DNA of 64,000 nt from Mycobacterium marseillense. Its GTDB lineage: Bacteria > Actinomycetota > Actinomycetes > Mycobacteriales > Mycobacteriaceae. Position 1 is the stretch's first letter. Each line of letters starts with the position of its first letter. The translations under genes were made by a program, and so were the position numbers. The stretch is taken from the NCBI RefSeq assembly GCF_010731675.1, contig NZ_AP022584.1:4154001-4218000 (forward strand), read 5' to 3'. Below are positions 44,557 through 52,659 of this stretch, in pieces. The notes beneath the pieces were generated by a model, which was not told the origin of the DNA, did no database searches, and saw nothing but the letters and a program-made list of their open reading frames with translations.

Positions 44557-46617
44557 ATGCCAAGAAAAGTAAGCTCTGTTGCCATGCCAGTGGCTTCTCG
44601 AGCGTGGATTGCGGCCTGCGCGCTGATGCTGTGGGCCGGCGCCGGGGTCATCGCACCCGCTGCGGCCGAGCCTCCGGCCGCCGGCCTCGGCGAGAAGATG
44701 GTCGGCTGGGACACCTACCGTCGATTGGATCGGCTGCCCTATCTGGACACCGAATCGCAGACCCTGCAGGTGTCGAGTTTCGACCGCAGCGGCGGTGATT
44801 TCGACATTTCCACCGGGAACCGAAACGGCACCGGCGGCTGTTTGGCGTCGGGTGGTGCCGGCTGCCTCATCGCGGAGGATCGCGGTGCCGGGGAGGTTGA
44901 TTCGATCTGGTTTACCCGCGACGGGGGCAATGTTCATGCCATCGGAAACATCCGCATCGAGCTGGATGGGCAGACCGTCGTCGACGCGCCATTGCAGTCC
45001 CTGGTCGACGGTGAACTGGGCGCACCGTTCGCGTGGCCGCTGGTGGCCAACGCCGCCCAGTCGCCGGGCGGGGTCTATATCAAGGTGCCGATGCCGTATC
45101 GGCGATCGATGCGGATCAGCGTCGCATCCCATCTGGAGTATTACCACGTCGACTATCGCCAGTTCGCGAATGCCGATGGGATAAACACTTTTTCGCCCAC
45201 CGATCCCGCGCTCGATGTGCTCAACACTCTGCGCGCCGCGGGAACCGCCGATCCCAAACCGCCGACCGGCCCTGCAACACACAGTAATCGGGTCGTCGAC
45301 CTTGCCGCGGGGACCGAACAGACCATCGCCGAATCCAGCGGCCCGGGCAGCATCTCGGCGCTGCGACTGCAGCTGCCGGGGCCGGCGGATGAATTCCTGG
45401 CCGGGTTGCGCCTGCGGATCCAATTCGACGGCCGGACAACGGTCGACGCGCCCCTCGGGGAGTTCTTCGGCGCGGGACTCGGTGCCAACCCCGTGCGATC
45501 GCTGATGTTCGCCGCCACGCCGCAGCCCGACGGTCCACTGGTCTTGCGGGCTTGGTGGCCGATGCCGTTCGCGAACACGGCCCGCGTCACGCTCGTCAAC
45601 ACCACCGCCGCCACGGCGCCGGGGATAGCCAGTGACGTCACCACCACACCCGACCCCCAATGGGCGGCGGCGCTGGCCGGCGGTCGCGCCGGCTACTTCA
45701 CCGCCCGCGCCCACGCCGGCCCGACCCTCCAGGGTCAGGACTGGGCGTTCGCCGACGAGCAGGGCCACGGCAAATTCGTCGGAGTCAGCCACACCATCCG
45801 CGGCCGGCGGACCAAAACGGCGTTCAGTGAGGGCGCCCCTTACTTTCTCGAAGGGGCCGAACGGGTCTACACCGACGGCGCCGCATCCCCGCAGTGGTAC
45901 GGCACCGGCACCGAGGACCTCTACGAGGGGGGCTGGTACTTCAAAGACGGCACCCACTTCAGCGACCCGCTCAACGGTCAACCCGACCAGCGCACGGCGA
46001 CCGGCGGGTGCGCGGACTACTGCGTCGCCGTCTACCGGATCATGCTGGCGGACGCGATCGGGTACCACTCCGCGCTGCGCTTCGGCATCGAGCACGGCAA
46101 ACGCAACATGGTCCAACCCGACTACAGCTCAACCGCCTTCCTCTATACGCAGCCGGGCGCGGTCCTGACCGGCAGCGACGACGTCCGCCCCGCAGATCCC
46201 GTCGATCGTGTCCTACACGGCTATACCGACGACGACGCCACCGATCAGCTGTTGGTCAGTGAGTACGAGGGCACCGAGGACACCCTGCCCGTCATCGGCT
46301 CGGTCCGCAGCACCGCGGGCGCGATCACCTTCCATGTCCAGCTTGATCCCGACAACCACGGTGTCCTGCTGAGGCGCACGTCGGATCAGGCGAGCGGTTT
46401 TCAATCGGCGGATGTCGCGGTGGATGGTCTGGCCGCGGGTACGTGGCTCCAGCCGCGCAGCAACACCTTTCACCGCTGGCTGGATGACACCTATCTGGTG
46501 CCGCAGTCGGTCACCGCCGGCAAAGCGCAGCTGACGATCACCCTCACGCCCAGCGCGGATTCGCCGCCCTGGACCGCCAGCCGCTACCACGTCGATGCCC
46601 TGACGGGTCCGGCCTAG
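44557..46617 (+). CDS. Secreted DUF2961 (GH172-type) glycosidase-like protein
   Basis: A 686-residue exported protein. The signal peptide (VASRAWIAACALMLWAGAGV) ends near AAAE. The mature chain has the DUF2961 layout: FDRSGGDFDISTGNRNGTG, GAGEVDSIWFTRDGG, IRIELDGQTVVDAPLQSLVDG, YYHVDYRQF, and the conserved GTGTEDLYEGGWYF with NGQPDQRTATGG. DUF2961 is now counted as glycoside hydrolase family 172, whose studied members act on difructose anhydrides and on D-arabinofuranosides. A cell-wall arabinan target is attractive in a mycobacterium but unproven. A second ATG at 44584 is an alternative start. Confidence 0.85.
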   Translation: MPRKVSSVAMPVASRAWIAACALMLWAGAGVIAPAAAEPPAAGLGEKMVGWDTYRRLDRLPYLDTESQTLQVSSFDRSGGDFDISTGNRNGTGGCLASGGAGCLIAEDRGAGEVDSIWFTRDGGNVHAIGNIRIELDGQTVVDAPLQSLVDGELGAPFAWPLVANAAQSPGGVYIKVPMPYRRSMRISVASHLEYYHVDYRQFANADGINTFSPTDPALDVLNTLRAAGTADPKPPTGPATHSNRVVDLAAGTEQTIAESSGPGSISALRLQLPGPADEFLAGLRLRIQFDGRTTVDAPLGEFFGAGLGANPVRSLMFAATPQPDGPLVLRAWWPMPFANTARVTLVNTTAATAPGIASDVTTTPDPQWAAALAGGRAGYFTARAHAGPTLQGQDWAFADEQGHGKFVGVSHTIRGRRTKTAFSEGAPYFLEGAERVYTDGAASPQWYGTGTEDLYEGGWYFKDGTHFSDPLNGQPDQRTATGGCADYCVAVYRIMLADAIGYHSALRFGIEHGKRNMVQPDYSSTAFLYTQPGAVLTGSDDVRPADPVDRVLHGYTDDDATDQLLVSEYEGTEDTLPVIGSVRSTAGAITFHVQLDPDNHGVLLRRTSDQASGFQSADVAVDGLAAGTWLQPRSNTFHRWLDDTYLVPQSVTAGKAQLTITLTPSADSPPWTASRYHVDALTGPA

Positions 46618-46787
46618 AGAGCGGTGATGGCGGCGACGGCCGCGTCGGCGGTCACGATGGCCGAGGCGTAGTCGGGCAGATTGACCTCGAGGGCGGCCCG
46701 CATCTCGGTGTCCGAATAGTCGGCCCGGGCGCATGAGTTGCAGATCCAAATCGGCTCGGCGACCTTGACGGATTCGCGGACATGCTG
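46614..46787 (-). pseudogene. 5'-truncated remnant, DsrE-like C-terminal fragment
   Basis: On the minus strand, codons run from 46787 to a TAG at 46614-46616 with clear coding character (VRESVKVAEPIWICNSCARA, then ADYSDTEMRAALEVNLPDYA and ASAIVTADAAVAAITAL). A TAG lies directly upstream in frame, and no start codon precedes the fragment. The Cys-x2-Cys and the layout recall the C-terminal half of DsrE-type proteins, but the match is loose. The stop overlaps that of the DUF2961 gene, and the cut end abuts the palindromic operator of the P450. Confidence 0.45.
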
Positions 46788-46809
46788 CTAGACATGGCCT
46801 GCGCCACAA

Positions 46810-46829
46810 TTTTGGGCGATCGCCCAAAA
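46810..46829. promoter_or_regulatory. Perfect 20-bp palindrome ahead of the P450, TetR operator 1
   Basis: TTTTGGGCGATCGCCCAAAA is fully self-complementary and lies 47 bases ahead of the P450 ATG. A copy with one base changed sits upstream of the TetR gene at 48708-48727. Repetition of so long a palindrome at two promoters of one neighbourhood is strong evidence for one regulator binding both. Confidence 0.82.
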
Positions 46830-46876
46830 CTCGATGGGTGCGGGGATGCCGGCGGCTGCCCGAAGCGAGGAAATCG

Positions 46877-48079
46877 ATGACCGTCACCAACGACACCGAC
46901 GTCTATTACGATCCCTACGACGTCGGTATCAATGCCGACCCGTATCCGACCTATGCGCGGCTGCGCGACGAAGCGCCGATCTACTACAACGAAAAGTACG
47001 ATTTCTGGGCGCTGTCACGGCATTCCGATGTCGAGCGGGGCTTGGCCAACTGGGAAGCCTTCTCCAGCAAGCGAAGCGACATCCTCGAGCTGGTGCAGTC
47101 GAAGTTCGACATGCCCGGCGGCGTGATGATGTTTCAGGACCCGCCCGAGCACACGAGGCTGCGCGGCCTGATGTCCCGCGTCTTCACGCCACGCCGGATG
47201 GCCGCCCTGGAGGACCAGATCCGGCAGTACTGCGTTCGGTGCCTGGACCCACTCGTCGGGTCCGGCGGATTCGACATCATCGCCGAGCTGGCTTCGATGA
47301 TGCCGATGCGGGTCATCGGGATGCTGTTGGGAATCCCGGAATCCGAACAGGTTTCGGTGCGTGATGCCAATGACGCCAATCTGCGCACCAAGCCCGGTGC
47401 GCCCCTCAAGGTCGCCAACGCCGACTCCATCGCCGACGGCCGGATCTACGCAGATTACGTCGAATGGCGTTCGAAGAACCCATCCGACGACCTGATGACG
47501 ACGCTGCTCAACGTCGAGTTCGACGACGACCGGGGCGTGCACCGCAAGCTGACCCGCAAAGAGGTGCTGCACTACACGCAAGTAGTCGCCGGGGCGGGCA
47601 ACGAGACGACCGGCCGGCTGATCGGCTGGCTGGCCAAGGTGCTCGCCGAGCACCCCGATCAACGCCGCGAGGTATACCGGGACCGGTCGCTGTTGACCCG
47701 CACCGTCGACGAGACCCTGCGGTTCGAACCGACCGGTCCCCACGTCGCCCGTTGGATGGCACAGGATTTCGAGTGCTACGGGACGACGGTTCCGGCCGGC
47801 AGCGCCATGCTGCTGCTGTTCGGCGCCGCCAATCGCGACCCCCGCCGCTACACCGATCCCGACACCTACAACATCCGCCGCGACAACATCTCGCACATCA
47901 CGTTCGGCAAGGGCGTGCACTACTGCCTGGGCGCCAACCTGGCCCGCCTCGAAGGCCGCGTCGCGCTGGACGAGATCCTCAACCGTTGGCCCGAATGGGA
48001 CATCGACTACGACACAGCGCAATTGGCGTCGACGTCCACGGTTCGCGGCTGGGAGCGCCTGCGGGTTGTGCTGCCCTGA
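46877..48079 (+). CDS. Cytochrome P450
   Basis: A 400-residue P450 starting MTVTNDTDVYYDPYDVG after GAGGAAA. The oxygen-activating helix reads AGAGNETTGRLIGWL, the ExxR is ETLRFEP, and the heme-binding loop is FGKGVHYCLGANLARLE with the cysteine at about 351. It is convergent with the TetR gene (six bases between stops) and carries the perfect operator upstream, so it is the likely regulated enzyme. Substrate unknown; I do not name the CYP family. Confidence 0.93.
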   Translation: MTVTNDTDVYYDPYDVGINADPYPTYARLRDEAPIYYNEKYDFWALSRHSDVERGLANWEAFSSKRSDILELVQSKFDMPGGVMMFQDPPEHTRLRGLMSRVFTPRRMAALEDQIRQYCVRCLDPLVGSGGFDIIAELASMMPMRVIGMLLGIPESEQVSVRDANDANLRTKPGAPLKVANADSIADGRIYADYVEWRSKNPSDDLMTTLLNVEFDDDRGVHRKLTRKEVLHYTQVVAGAGNETTGRLIGWLAKVLAEHPDQRREVYRDRSLLTRTVDETLRFEPTGPHVARWMAQDFECYGTTVPAGSAMLLLFGAANRDPRRYTDPDTYNIRRDNISHITFGKGVHYCLGANLARLEGRVALDEILNRWPEWDIDYDTAQLASTSTVRGWERLRVVLP

Positions 48080-48085
48080 CGGGGG

Positions 48086-48670
48086 CTAATTCTGCAGCTC
48101 GAAGCGGTCGATGAGCCGGTGGACCAGGGCGACGGCCTCCTCATGGCCGCCCGTGGTGCCCAGCGCCTGTTCCAGGATGAGCATGCGACCGATCGCGGCG
48201 ATGATGACAGCGATCCCGGCGGGCGGAAACTCGCTCTGGTCCAATCCGCGTTCGCGAACGATGAAACTCAATGCGGCGGTTTGTGTTTCGCGCCATCGCT
48301 CCGACCACGCGGCGATCTCGGCGCCGATCTCCTTGCGATGATTGGCCAGCCCCATGAACTCCAGCAGCAGTCGGGTGTCCTTCGGCTCGATGAGCGTGTC
48401 CCAGAAGGCGTGAAGTGGGCGGTCGGAGGCCAGCGCTTGCTGTTGGCGCTCCAGATAGGCGGCGGCCCCGCGCCGGAAGACGTCAAGATACAACTCGTCC
48501 ATGGTGGGGAAGTAATAGTGGACCAAGGCGGGCTTGACGCCGGCTTCGTTCGCCACCCGCCGCGAGGTCGCCGCGGCGTATCCGTCCTCGACCATGACCC
48601 GGATCGTCGCGTCGATCAGCATGTCGCGAGTGTTGGAGTCGCGCGCTTTCGGCCGTCGGGATGCGGTCAT
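48086..48670 (-). CDS. TetR-family regulator of the P450 / F420-enzyme regulon
   Basis: A 194-residue regulator from the ATG at 48670 (MTASRRPKARDSNTRDML); the longer open frame would cross its own operator. The helix-turn-helix is TSRRVANEAGVKPALVHYYF (about 35-54). The C-terminal domain is helical. Its own start is 37 bases from a near-perfect palindrome (48708-48727) that is matched at the P450 promoter, so it probably represses itself, the P450 and the divergent F420 enzyme. Confidence 0.9.
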   Translation of the reverse strand: MTASRRPKARDSNTRDMLIDATIRVMVEDGYAAATSRRVANEAGVKPALVHYYFPTMDELYLDVFRRGAAAYLERQQQALASDRPLHAFWDTLIEPKDTRLLLEFMGLANHRKEIGAEIAAWSERWRETQTAALSFIVRERGLDQSEFPPAGIAVIIAAIGRMLILEQALGTTGGHEEAVALVHRLIDRFELQN

Positions 48671-48707
48671 GTTGTACGTCTTTCCCGCAAGGGGTGGTGG
48701 GAGCCGG

Positions 48708-48727
48708 TTTTGGGCAATCGCCCAAAA
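48708..48727. promoter_or_regulatory. 20-bp palindrome in the tetR / F420-enzyme spacer, TetR operator 2
   Basis: TTTTGGGCAATCGCCCAAAA differs from the copy at 46810 by one base near the centre. It lies between the divergent starts of the TetR gene (48670) and the F420-type enzyme (48830) and can serve both. Confidence 0.8.
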
Positions 48728-48829
48728 GCTTAGCCCAGCCCGGAACCGGCCCGCGATTAGGAAGTCGGCCGATCGGGCAATTGACTTGCTATTGCTCCGA
48801 TCCAGCCAAATCCGTAGGAAGGCAAGGCA

Positions 48830-49219
48830 GTGGCCCCCAGCTTCACCGACGTCATTCAATCCAAGTACTTGCTGCTGACCACGTTCACCAAGGACGGCCG
48901 GCCCAAGCCGACGCCCGTCTGGGGGGCGCCCGACGGCGACGGCAAGCTATTGGTTATCACCGACGACGGCTCGTGGAAAACCAAGCGGATCAACAACACA
49001 CCCAGGGTGACGATCGCGAAGAGCGCGGCGCTGGGCAAGCCCAAGAGCGACGAGGTCGAAGCCGTGGCCCGGGTGATGCCGAAGTCCGAGACGCGGCGCG
49101 TCTACAACGCCGTGCTCAAGCGGTACTGGTACCACGCGTGGTGGTTCTACGCGCACACGATCGTCCGCGGCGGCATCGACAAGGTGCACGTCGGCCTGGA
49201 GATCACACCCGCCGCCTGA
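48830..49219 (+). CDS. PPOX-class F420-dependent oxidoreductase
   Basis: A 129-residue split-barrel protein. AGGAAGGCAAG precedes the GTG at 48830. Features are KYLLLTTFTKDGRPKPTPVW, VITDDGSWKTKRINNTPRVT, and the C-terminal FYAHTIVRGGIDKVHVGLEI. The mycobacterial members of this fold commonly bind F420, and this one resembles the Rv2061-type subfamily. It could be the reductase partner or a downstream step for the P450 product. It is divergent from TetR across the shared operator. Confidence 0.85.
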   Translation: MAPSFTDVIQSKYLLLTTFTKDGRPKPTPVWGAPDGDGKLLVITDDGSWKTKRINNTPRVTIAKSAALGKPKSDEVEAVARVMPKSETRRVYNAVLKRYWYHAWWFYAHTIVRGGIDKVHVGLEITPAA

Positions 49220-49240
49220 ACCGCCTGAAACGCCCTGCGG

Positions 49241-50227
49241 CTATTCGCTTTCCACGCGCATCGCCGCGAACGTGTCCGCCACCGTCTCGTGGGGATCGCG
49301 ATAGGTGATGCCCAGTTCCCGTTCGCTCGGGGAATCGTCGGAGGCCGGCATCTGGGTGTAGTACTGCATTCCCGCCCAGGTGAACGGAGTCTCGAAGGGC
49401 AGGAAGCGATTCGCCCGATCCAGCACCGCGCCCGCCACCCGCAGCGCGGTGTCCGGGATCGGGACGGCCACCATCGGCGTCCCGGCGACCTGGCCGAGCA
49501 GGTTCGCGAGGTCGGCCGCGGGCACCCGGTGACCCCCGGCGGTGTAGCGCCGCGGCCCGCGCCCGGGCTCGAGCAACGCCGCGTGCACGGCGGCCAGGTC
49601 GCGGACGTCGACGATCAGCCATGCCGCGCTGCGCCCCGGGATCGCATGCATCTGCACGGCCGCCCGCACGCCCTCGCCGGCCTCGCCGAACTGGTCGCCG
49701 ACCGGCGGACCGAGCACCATGCCCGGATACGTGATGTTGACCGGCGCGCCCGCATCCTGCAGGCCGCGAGCATAGATCTCGACCTGCGCCTTGGACGTTC
49801 CGTAGCCGTCCGCCCCGCCCACCACCGGCAGATCCGCCGTCAGCGTCTCCAGGTCCGGATGGAACAGCGCGGTGAAACTCGACACGTGGACGATCGGATC
49901 CAAACCGAGCTCGACGGACTGACCGAGCACGTTCTGGGCGCCCTGCATGTTGGTGGCGAGCATCTGCGGTGTCTGGCGCGGATCGGTGGCCACCAGGGCG
50001 GCGCTGTGCACGACGGCGTCGCAACCCTGCAACGCGTCGCGTACCGCGACGCGATCGGTGATGTCGGCGACGGCGAAGTCCGAGGTGTCCACACCCAGCT
50101 GCGCGACGGTGGTCTGCAGCTTTGCGGGATTGCGGACCAGGAACCGCACTGAATGCCCCGCATCGGAAATGGCCTTGGCCGTCCACCCGCCGACAAAGCC
50201 CGTACCGCCCGTGATGAGAACCCGCAT
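49241..50227 (-). CDS. NAD-dependent epimerase/dehydratase family protein
   Basis: A 328-residue extended SDR: MRVLITGGTGFVGGWTAKAI, VADITDRVAVRDAL, VHSAALVATDPRQT, IVHVSSFTALFHPD and the catalytic YGTSKAQVE. It resembles the dihydroflavonol-reductase-like or Rv0139-like group. It ends 21 bases from the F420-type enzyme (convergent) and begins six bases after the cutinase stop, so cutinase and this gene may be one transcript. Substrate unknown. Confidence 0.88.
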   Translation of the reverse strand: MRVLITGGTGFVGGWTAKAISDAGHSVRFLVRNPAKLQTTVAQLGVDTSDFAVADITDRVAVRDALQGCDAVVHSAALVATDPRQTPQMLATNMQGAQNVLGQSVELGLDPIVHVSSFTALFHPDLETLTADLPVVGGADGYGTSKAQVEIYARGLQDAGAPVNITYPGMVLGPPVGDQFGEAGEGVRAAVQMHAIPGRSAAWLIVDVRDLAAVHAALLEPGRGPRRYTAGGHRVPAADLANLLGQVAGTPMVAVPIPDTALRVAGAVLDRANRFLPFETPFTWAGMQYYTQMPASDDSPSERELGITYRDPHETVADTFAAMRVESE

Positions 50228-50233
50228 GACGGC

Positions 50234-50950
50234 CTACAGGTGGCCGGCGGCGAAGTCGGCGGCTTGGCTGGTCATGCCGTTCCCCGGATAAGAGGTGTGG
50301 GCGGCCAGGCCCCCGTCGCCGCCACTGGCACAGACCGGATCGCCCGGCGCGCACAGTTTGATCGTCTTGGGCTGATACAGCGGCCCGATGGTGAGCGGCG
50401 GCGCGTTGTACTTCTGCAGGAACTGCCCCGTCGGCGTGCCGAACAGCGTGACGGCGGCGACGTGTTGCGCGACGGCCGGCGGCATCGGCGGTGGCACCTT
50501 GTCAGCGGGAACGCCCGGCGGCACGGAGGCCGAGGTGGTGTAGCCGGCCACCGCGGCGCCCTGCGAGTAACCGCCGAGCACCTCACGGGTGTTCGGGCAA
50601 TCCGCCACCATGGATTCGAGATGCGAACTCGCGTCGCGGATTCCGTCGACGACGGTCCCCGGGAAGGCGGGATTGTCGAAGTCAGTGCTGGCGGGGTAGT
50701 TGACCGCATACACCGTCAGCGACTTGGCACCGATCTGCGAGCGCAGCGCGTCGACGAAGGGCCGACCGATGCCGCCGATGCCGGGCGGCTCGCCGGATCC
50801 TCGGGCAAACACCACCTCGACGTCGGGACACGGTTCCGCCGTCGCCGAGGGCGCGCTTGCGACCGGGGAACCGAATACGGCTGCCGCTGCCAACAAGGGC
50901 AGCGGCAGGCGGCGCATCGACCGGACGGTCAACACATTCCGGATTGTCAT
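50234..50950 (-). CDS. Secreted cutinase-family esterase
   Basis: A 238-residue serine hydrolase. The signal region (PLPLLAAAAVFGSPVASAPS) ends near ATAE. The catalytic serine is in VLGGYSQGAAVAGY (about 128), the aspartate in CAPGDPVCASGG and the histidine in LAAHTSYPG. The fold's cysteines sit at CPDVEVVF, VADCPN and KLCAPGDPVC. Mycobacterial cutinase-like proteins act as lipases or phospholipases. Its ATG overlaps the CsbD stop by one base (TAATG), so it is coupled to CsbD. Confidence 0.93.
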   Translation of the reverse strand: MTIRNVLTVRSMRRLPLPLLAAAAVFGSPVASAPSATAEPCPDVEVVFARGSGEPPGIGGIGRPFVDALRSQIGAKSLTVYAVNYPASTDFDNPAFPGTVVDGIRDASSHLESMVADCPNTREVLGGYSQGAAVAGYTTSASVPPGVPADKVPPPMPPAVAQHVAAVTLFGTPTGQFLQKYNAPPLTIGPLYQPKTIKLCAPGDPVCASGGDGGLAAHTSYPGNGMTSQAADFAAGHL

Positions 50951-51123
50951 TACTTTCTGAACGCGTCCTTCACCTTTTCACCGGCATCCTTCAAAGCGGA
51001 CTTCGCTTGATCGGCCCGCCCTTCGTCCCGGGTTTCTGCATCGCCCGTGGCTTTGCCGAGGGTCTCCTTGGCGCGGCCGCCGAGGTCCTCGATCTTATTC
51101 TTCAACTTGTCTTCTGCACTCAT
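50950..51123 (-). CDS. CsbD-family stress protein
   Basis: A 57-residue protein (MSAEDKLKNKIEDLGGRAKE) of the CsbD family. It is highly charged and likely disordered or helical; the family is induced in general stress. The ATG at 51123 is preferred to a longer frame. It is the first gene of the CsbD-cutinase unit and is divergent from a small membrane protein, with a gap of about 52 bases. Confidence 0.85.
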   Translation of the reverse strand: MSAEDKLKNKIEDLGGRAKETLGKATGDAETRDEGRADQAKSALKDAGEKVKDAFRK

Positions 51124-51175
51124 GGCGTGCTGGCTACCCGGCGGCGGGAGACATCGAAACACCGGCCCTGTCATC

Positions 51176-51343
51176 ATGGACTCCGTGAGCACCGCGATCG
51201 TGGTGGCAGTAGTGGCGGGCTTGATGCTGCTGGGCATCGGCATGGTGGTCAATCAGCTGCTGCGGCTGCGGCGCTATCTGAGGGAAGCGCCGCCCGATCA
51301 AACCCCCGGTATGAATCCCGAGCCCCCGCGGCATCCCGACTGA
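51176..51343 (+). CDS. Small single-pass membrane protein
   Basis: A 55-residue protein (MDSVSTAIVVAVVAGLMLLG) with one membrane helix at about residues 6-28 followed by a basic stretch (LLRLRRYLREA) and a proline-rich tail. The basic stretch should lie in the cytoplasm. It is divergent from CsbD. A GTG nine bases further in is an alternative start. No family was recognised. Confidence 0.6.
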   Translation: MDSVSTAIVVAVVAGLMLLGIGMVVNQLLRLRRYLREAPPDQTPGMNPEPPRHPD

Positions 51344-51381
51344 TAGCTTCATCCGATGAGCGCTCGAGGCGTCGCGGCGCA

Positions 51382-52659
51382 GTGACCCCGTCGACCCTGC
51401 TGGTCACCGACGACGGTTTGCCACGCGGCGTGTCCGGCGCCGCCGATCCGCGGTTCGCCAATGTCATCAGGCTGTTCGGCCGCTTGTTCCCCGGGCGCCG
51501 GTTCGGCGGGGGAGCGCTGAGCGTCTACGTCGACGGCGTGTCCGTCGTGGACGTCTGGACCGGGTGGTCGGACCGCGCCGGCACCCAGCGCTGGGCCGCC
51601 GACACCGGCGCGATGGTGTTCTCGGCGACCAAGGGCATCGCGTCGACGGTGATCCACCGGCTCGCCGACCGCGGCCTGCTGTCCTACGACGCGCCCGTCG
51701 CGCAGTACTGGCCCGAGTTCGGCGCCAACGGCAAGGCCGACATCACGGTCCGCGACGTCCTGCGGCACCGATCCGGCTTGTCGCACCTGCGGGGCGTCAC
51801 CAAAACGGACCTGATGGACCACCTCCTGATGGAGGAGCGGCTGGCGGCCGCGCCCGTCGATCACCTGCGCGGTGTGCAGGCCTACCACGCCCTGACCTAC
51901 GGATGGCTGTTATCCGGTCTGGCCCGGGCGGTCACCGGCAAGGGCATGCGCGAGCTGATCCGCCAGGAGGTCGCCCGCCCGCTCAACACCGACGGGCTGC
52001 ACCTGGGCCGCCCCCCGGAAGGTGCACCGACCCGGGCCGCCGAGATCCTGATACCGCAGGGACGGCTGCGCGCCCCGGTGTTCAACTTCATCGCACCGAG
52101 AATGGCCGGCCTGCCGTTTTCCGGCGCGCTGGGCGCGATGTACTTCCCCGGTGTCATCTCGCTGATCAAGGGCGACACCCCGTTCCTGGACGGCGAGGTC
52201 CCCGCCGCCAACGGCGTGGTCACGGGGCGGGGTCTGGCCAAGATGTTCGCCGCGCTGGCCAACGACGGCCGCATCGACGGCAAGAAGTTCCTGTCCGACG
52301 AGCTGGCGCGGGGACTCGCCGGGCAGGCGCGCCGGAAGTGGCCCGACGCAAACATGGTGGTGCCCATGCCTTTTCACCTCGGCTACCACGAGTCGCCGGT
52401 TCCCGGCCTGCTCCGCGGCTTCGGCCACGTCGGGCTGGGCGGAACGCTCGGCTGGGCCGACCCCGAGACCGGCAGCTCCTTCGGTTTCGTCCACAACCGG
52501 CTGCTGACGCCGCTGCTGTTCGACATGGGATCCTTTGCGGGCCTTGCTCGTCCGCTGCGCAACGCCATCGAGGCCGTCCGCGAGCAGGGCCCGCTCGCGG
52601 TGCCGCCACTGGGCGCCCGCTACGCCAAACCCGCGAGGCGGCGCAGCGCGGCCCTATGA
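51382..52659 (+). CDS. Serine hydrolase of the beta-lactamase/LipL esterase type
   Basis: A 425-residue protein. The GTG at 51382 gives VTPSTLLVTDDGLPRGVSGA. The catalytic serine-lysine pair lies in MVFSATKGIASTVIH (SxxK, about 75-78), the tyrosine motif in YHALTYGWLLSGL. HVGLGGTLGWADPETG is the C-terminal conserved patch. Relatives include mycobacterial LipL and LipE-type esterases. The gene converges on the DapB-like gene, with stops overlapping by six bases. Confidence 0.9.
   Translation: MTPSTLLVTDDGLPRGVSGAADPRFANVIRLFGRLFPGRRFGGGALSVYVDGVSVVDVWTGWSDRAGTQRWAADTGAMVFSATKGIASTVIHRLADRGLLSYDAPVAQYWPEFGANGKADITVRDVLRHRSGLSHLRGVTKTDLMDHLLMEERLAAAPVDHLRGVQAYHALTYGWLLSGLARAVTGKGMRELIRQEVARPLNTDGLHLGRPPEGAPTRAAEILIPQGRLRAPVFNFIAPRMAGLPFSGALGAMYFPGVISLIKGDTPFLDGEVPAANGVVTGRGLAKMFAALANDGRIDGKKFLSDELARGLAGQARRKWPDANMVVPMPFHLGYHESPVPGLLRGFGHVGLGGTLGWADPETGSSFGFVHNRLLTPLLFDMGSFAGLARPLRNAIEAVREQGPLAVPPLGARYAKPARRRSAAL

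Noticed and set aside
44344..46116. Open frame of 590 codons on the minus strand opposite the DUF2961 gene
   Set aside because: No motif, and biased Arg/Gly/Val composition; the plus strand has a signal peptide and family motifs.
46213..46896. Minus-strand open frame of 227 codons spanning the end of the DUF2961 gene and beyond
   Set aside because: Most of it is antisense to DUF2961; the believable coding in that gap is a different frame, the short remnant at 46614-46787.
50857..51381. Upstream extension of the esterase frame
   Set aside because: It passes through csbD and the small membrane protein gene in another frame; homology begins at GTG 51382.
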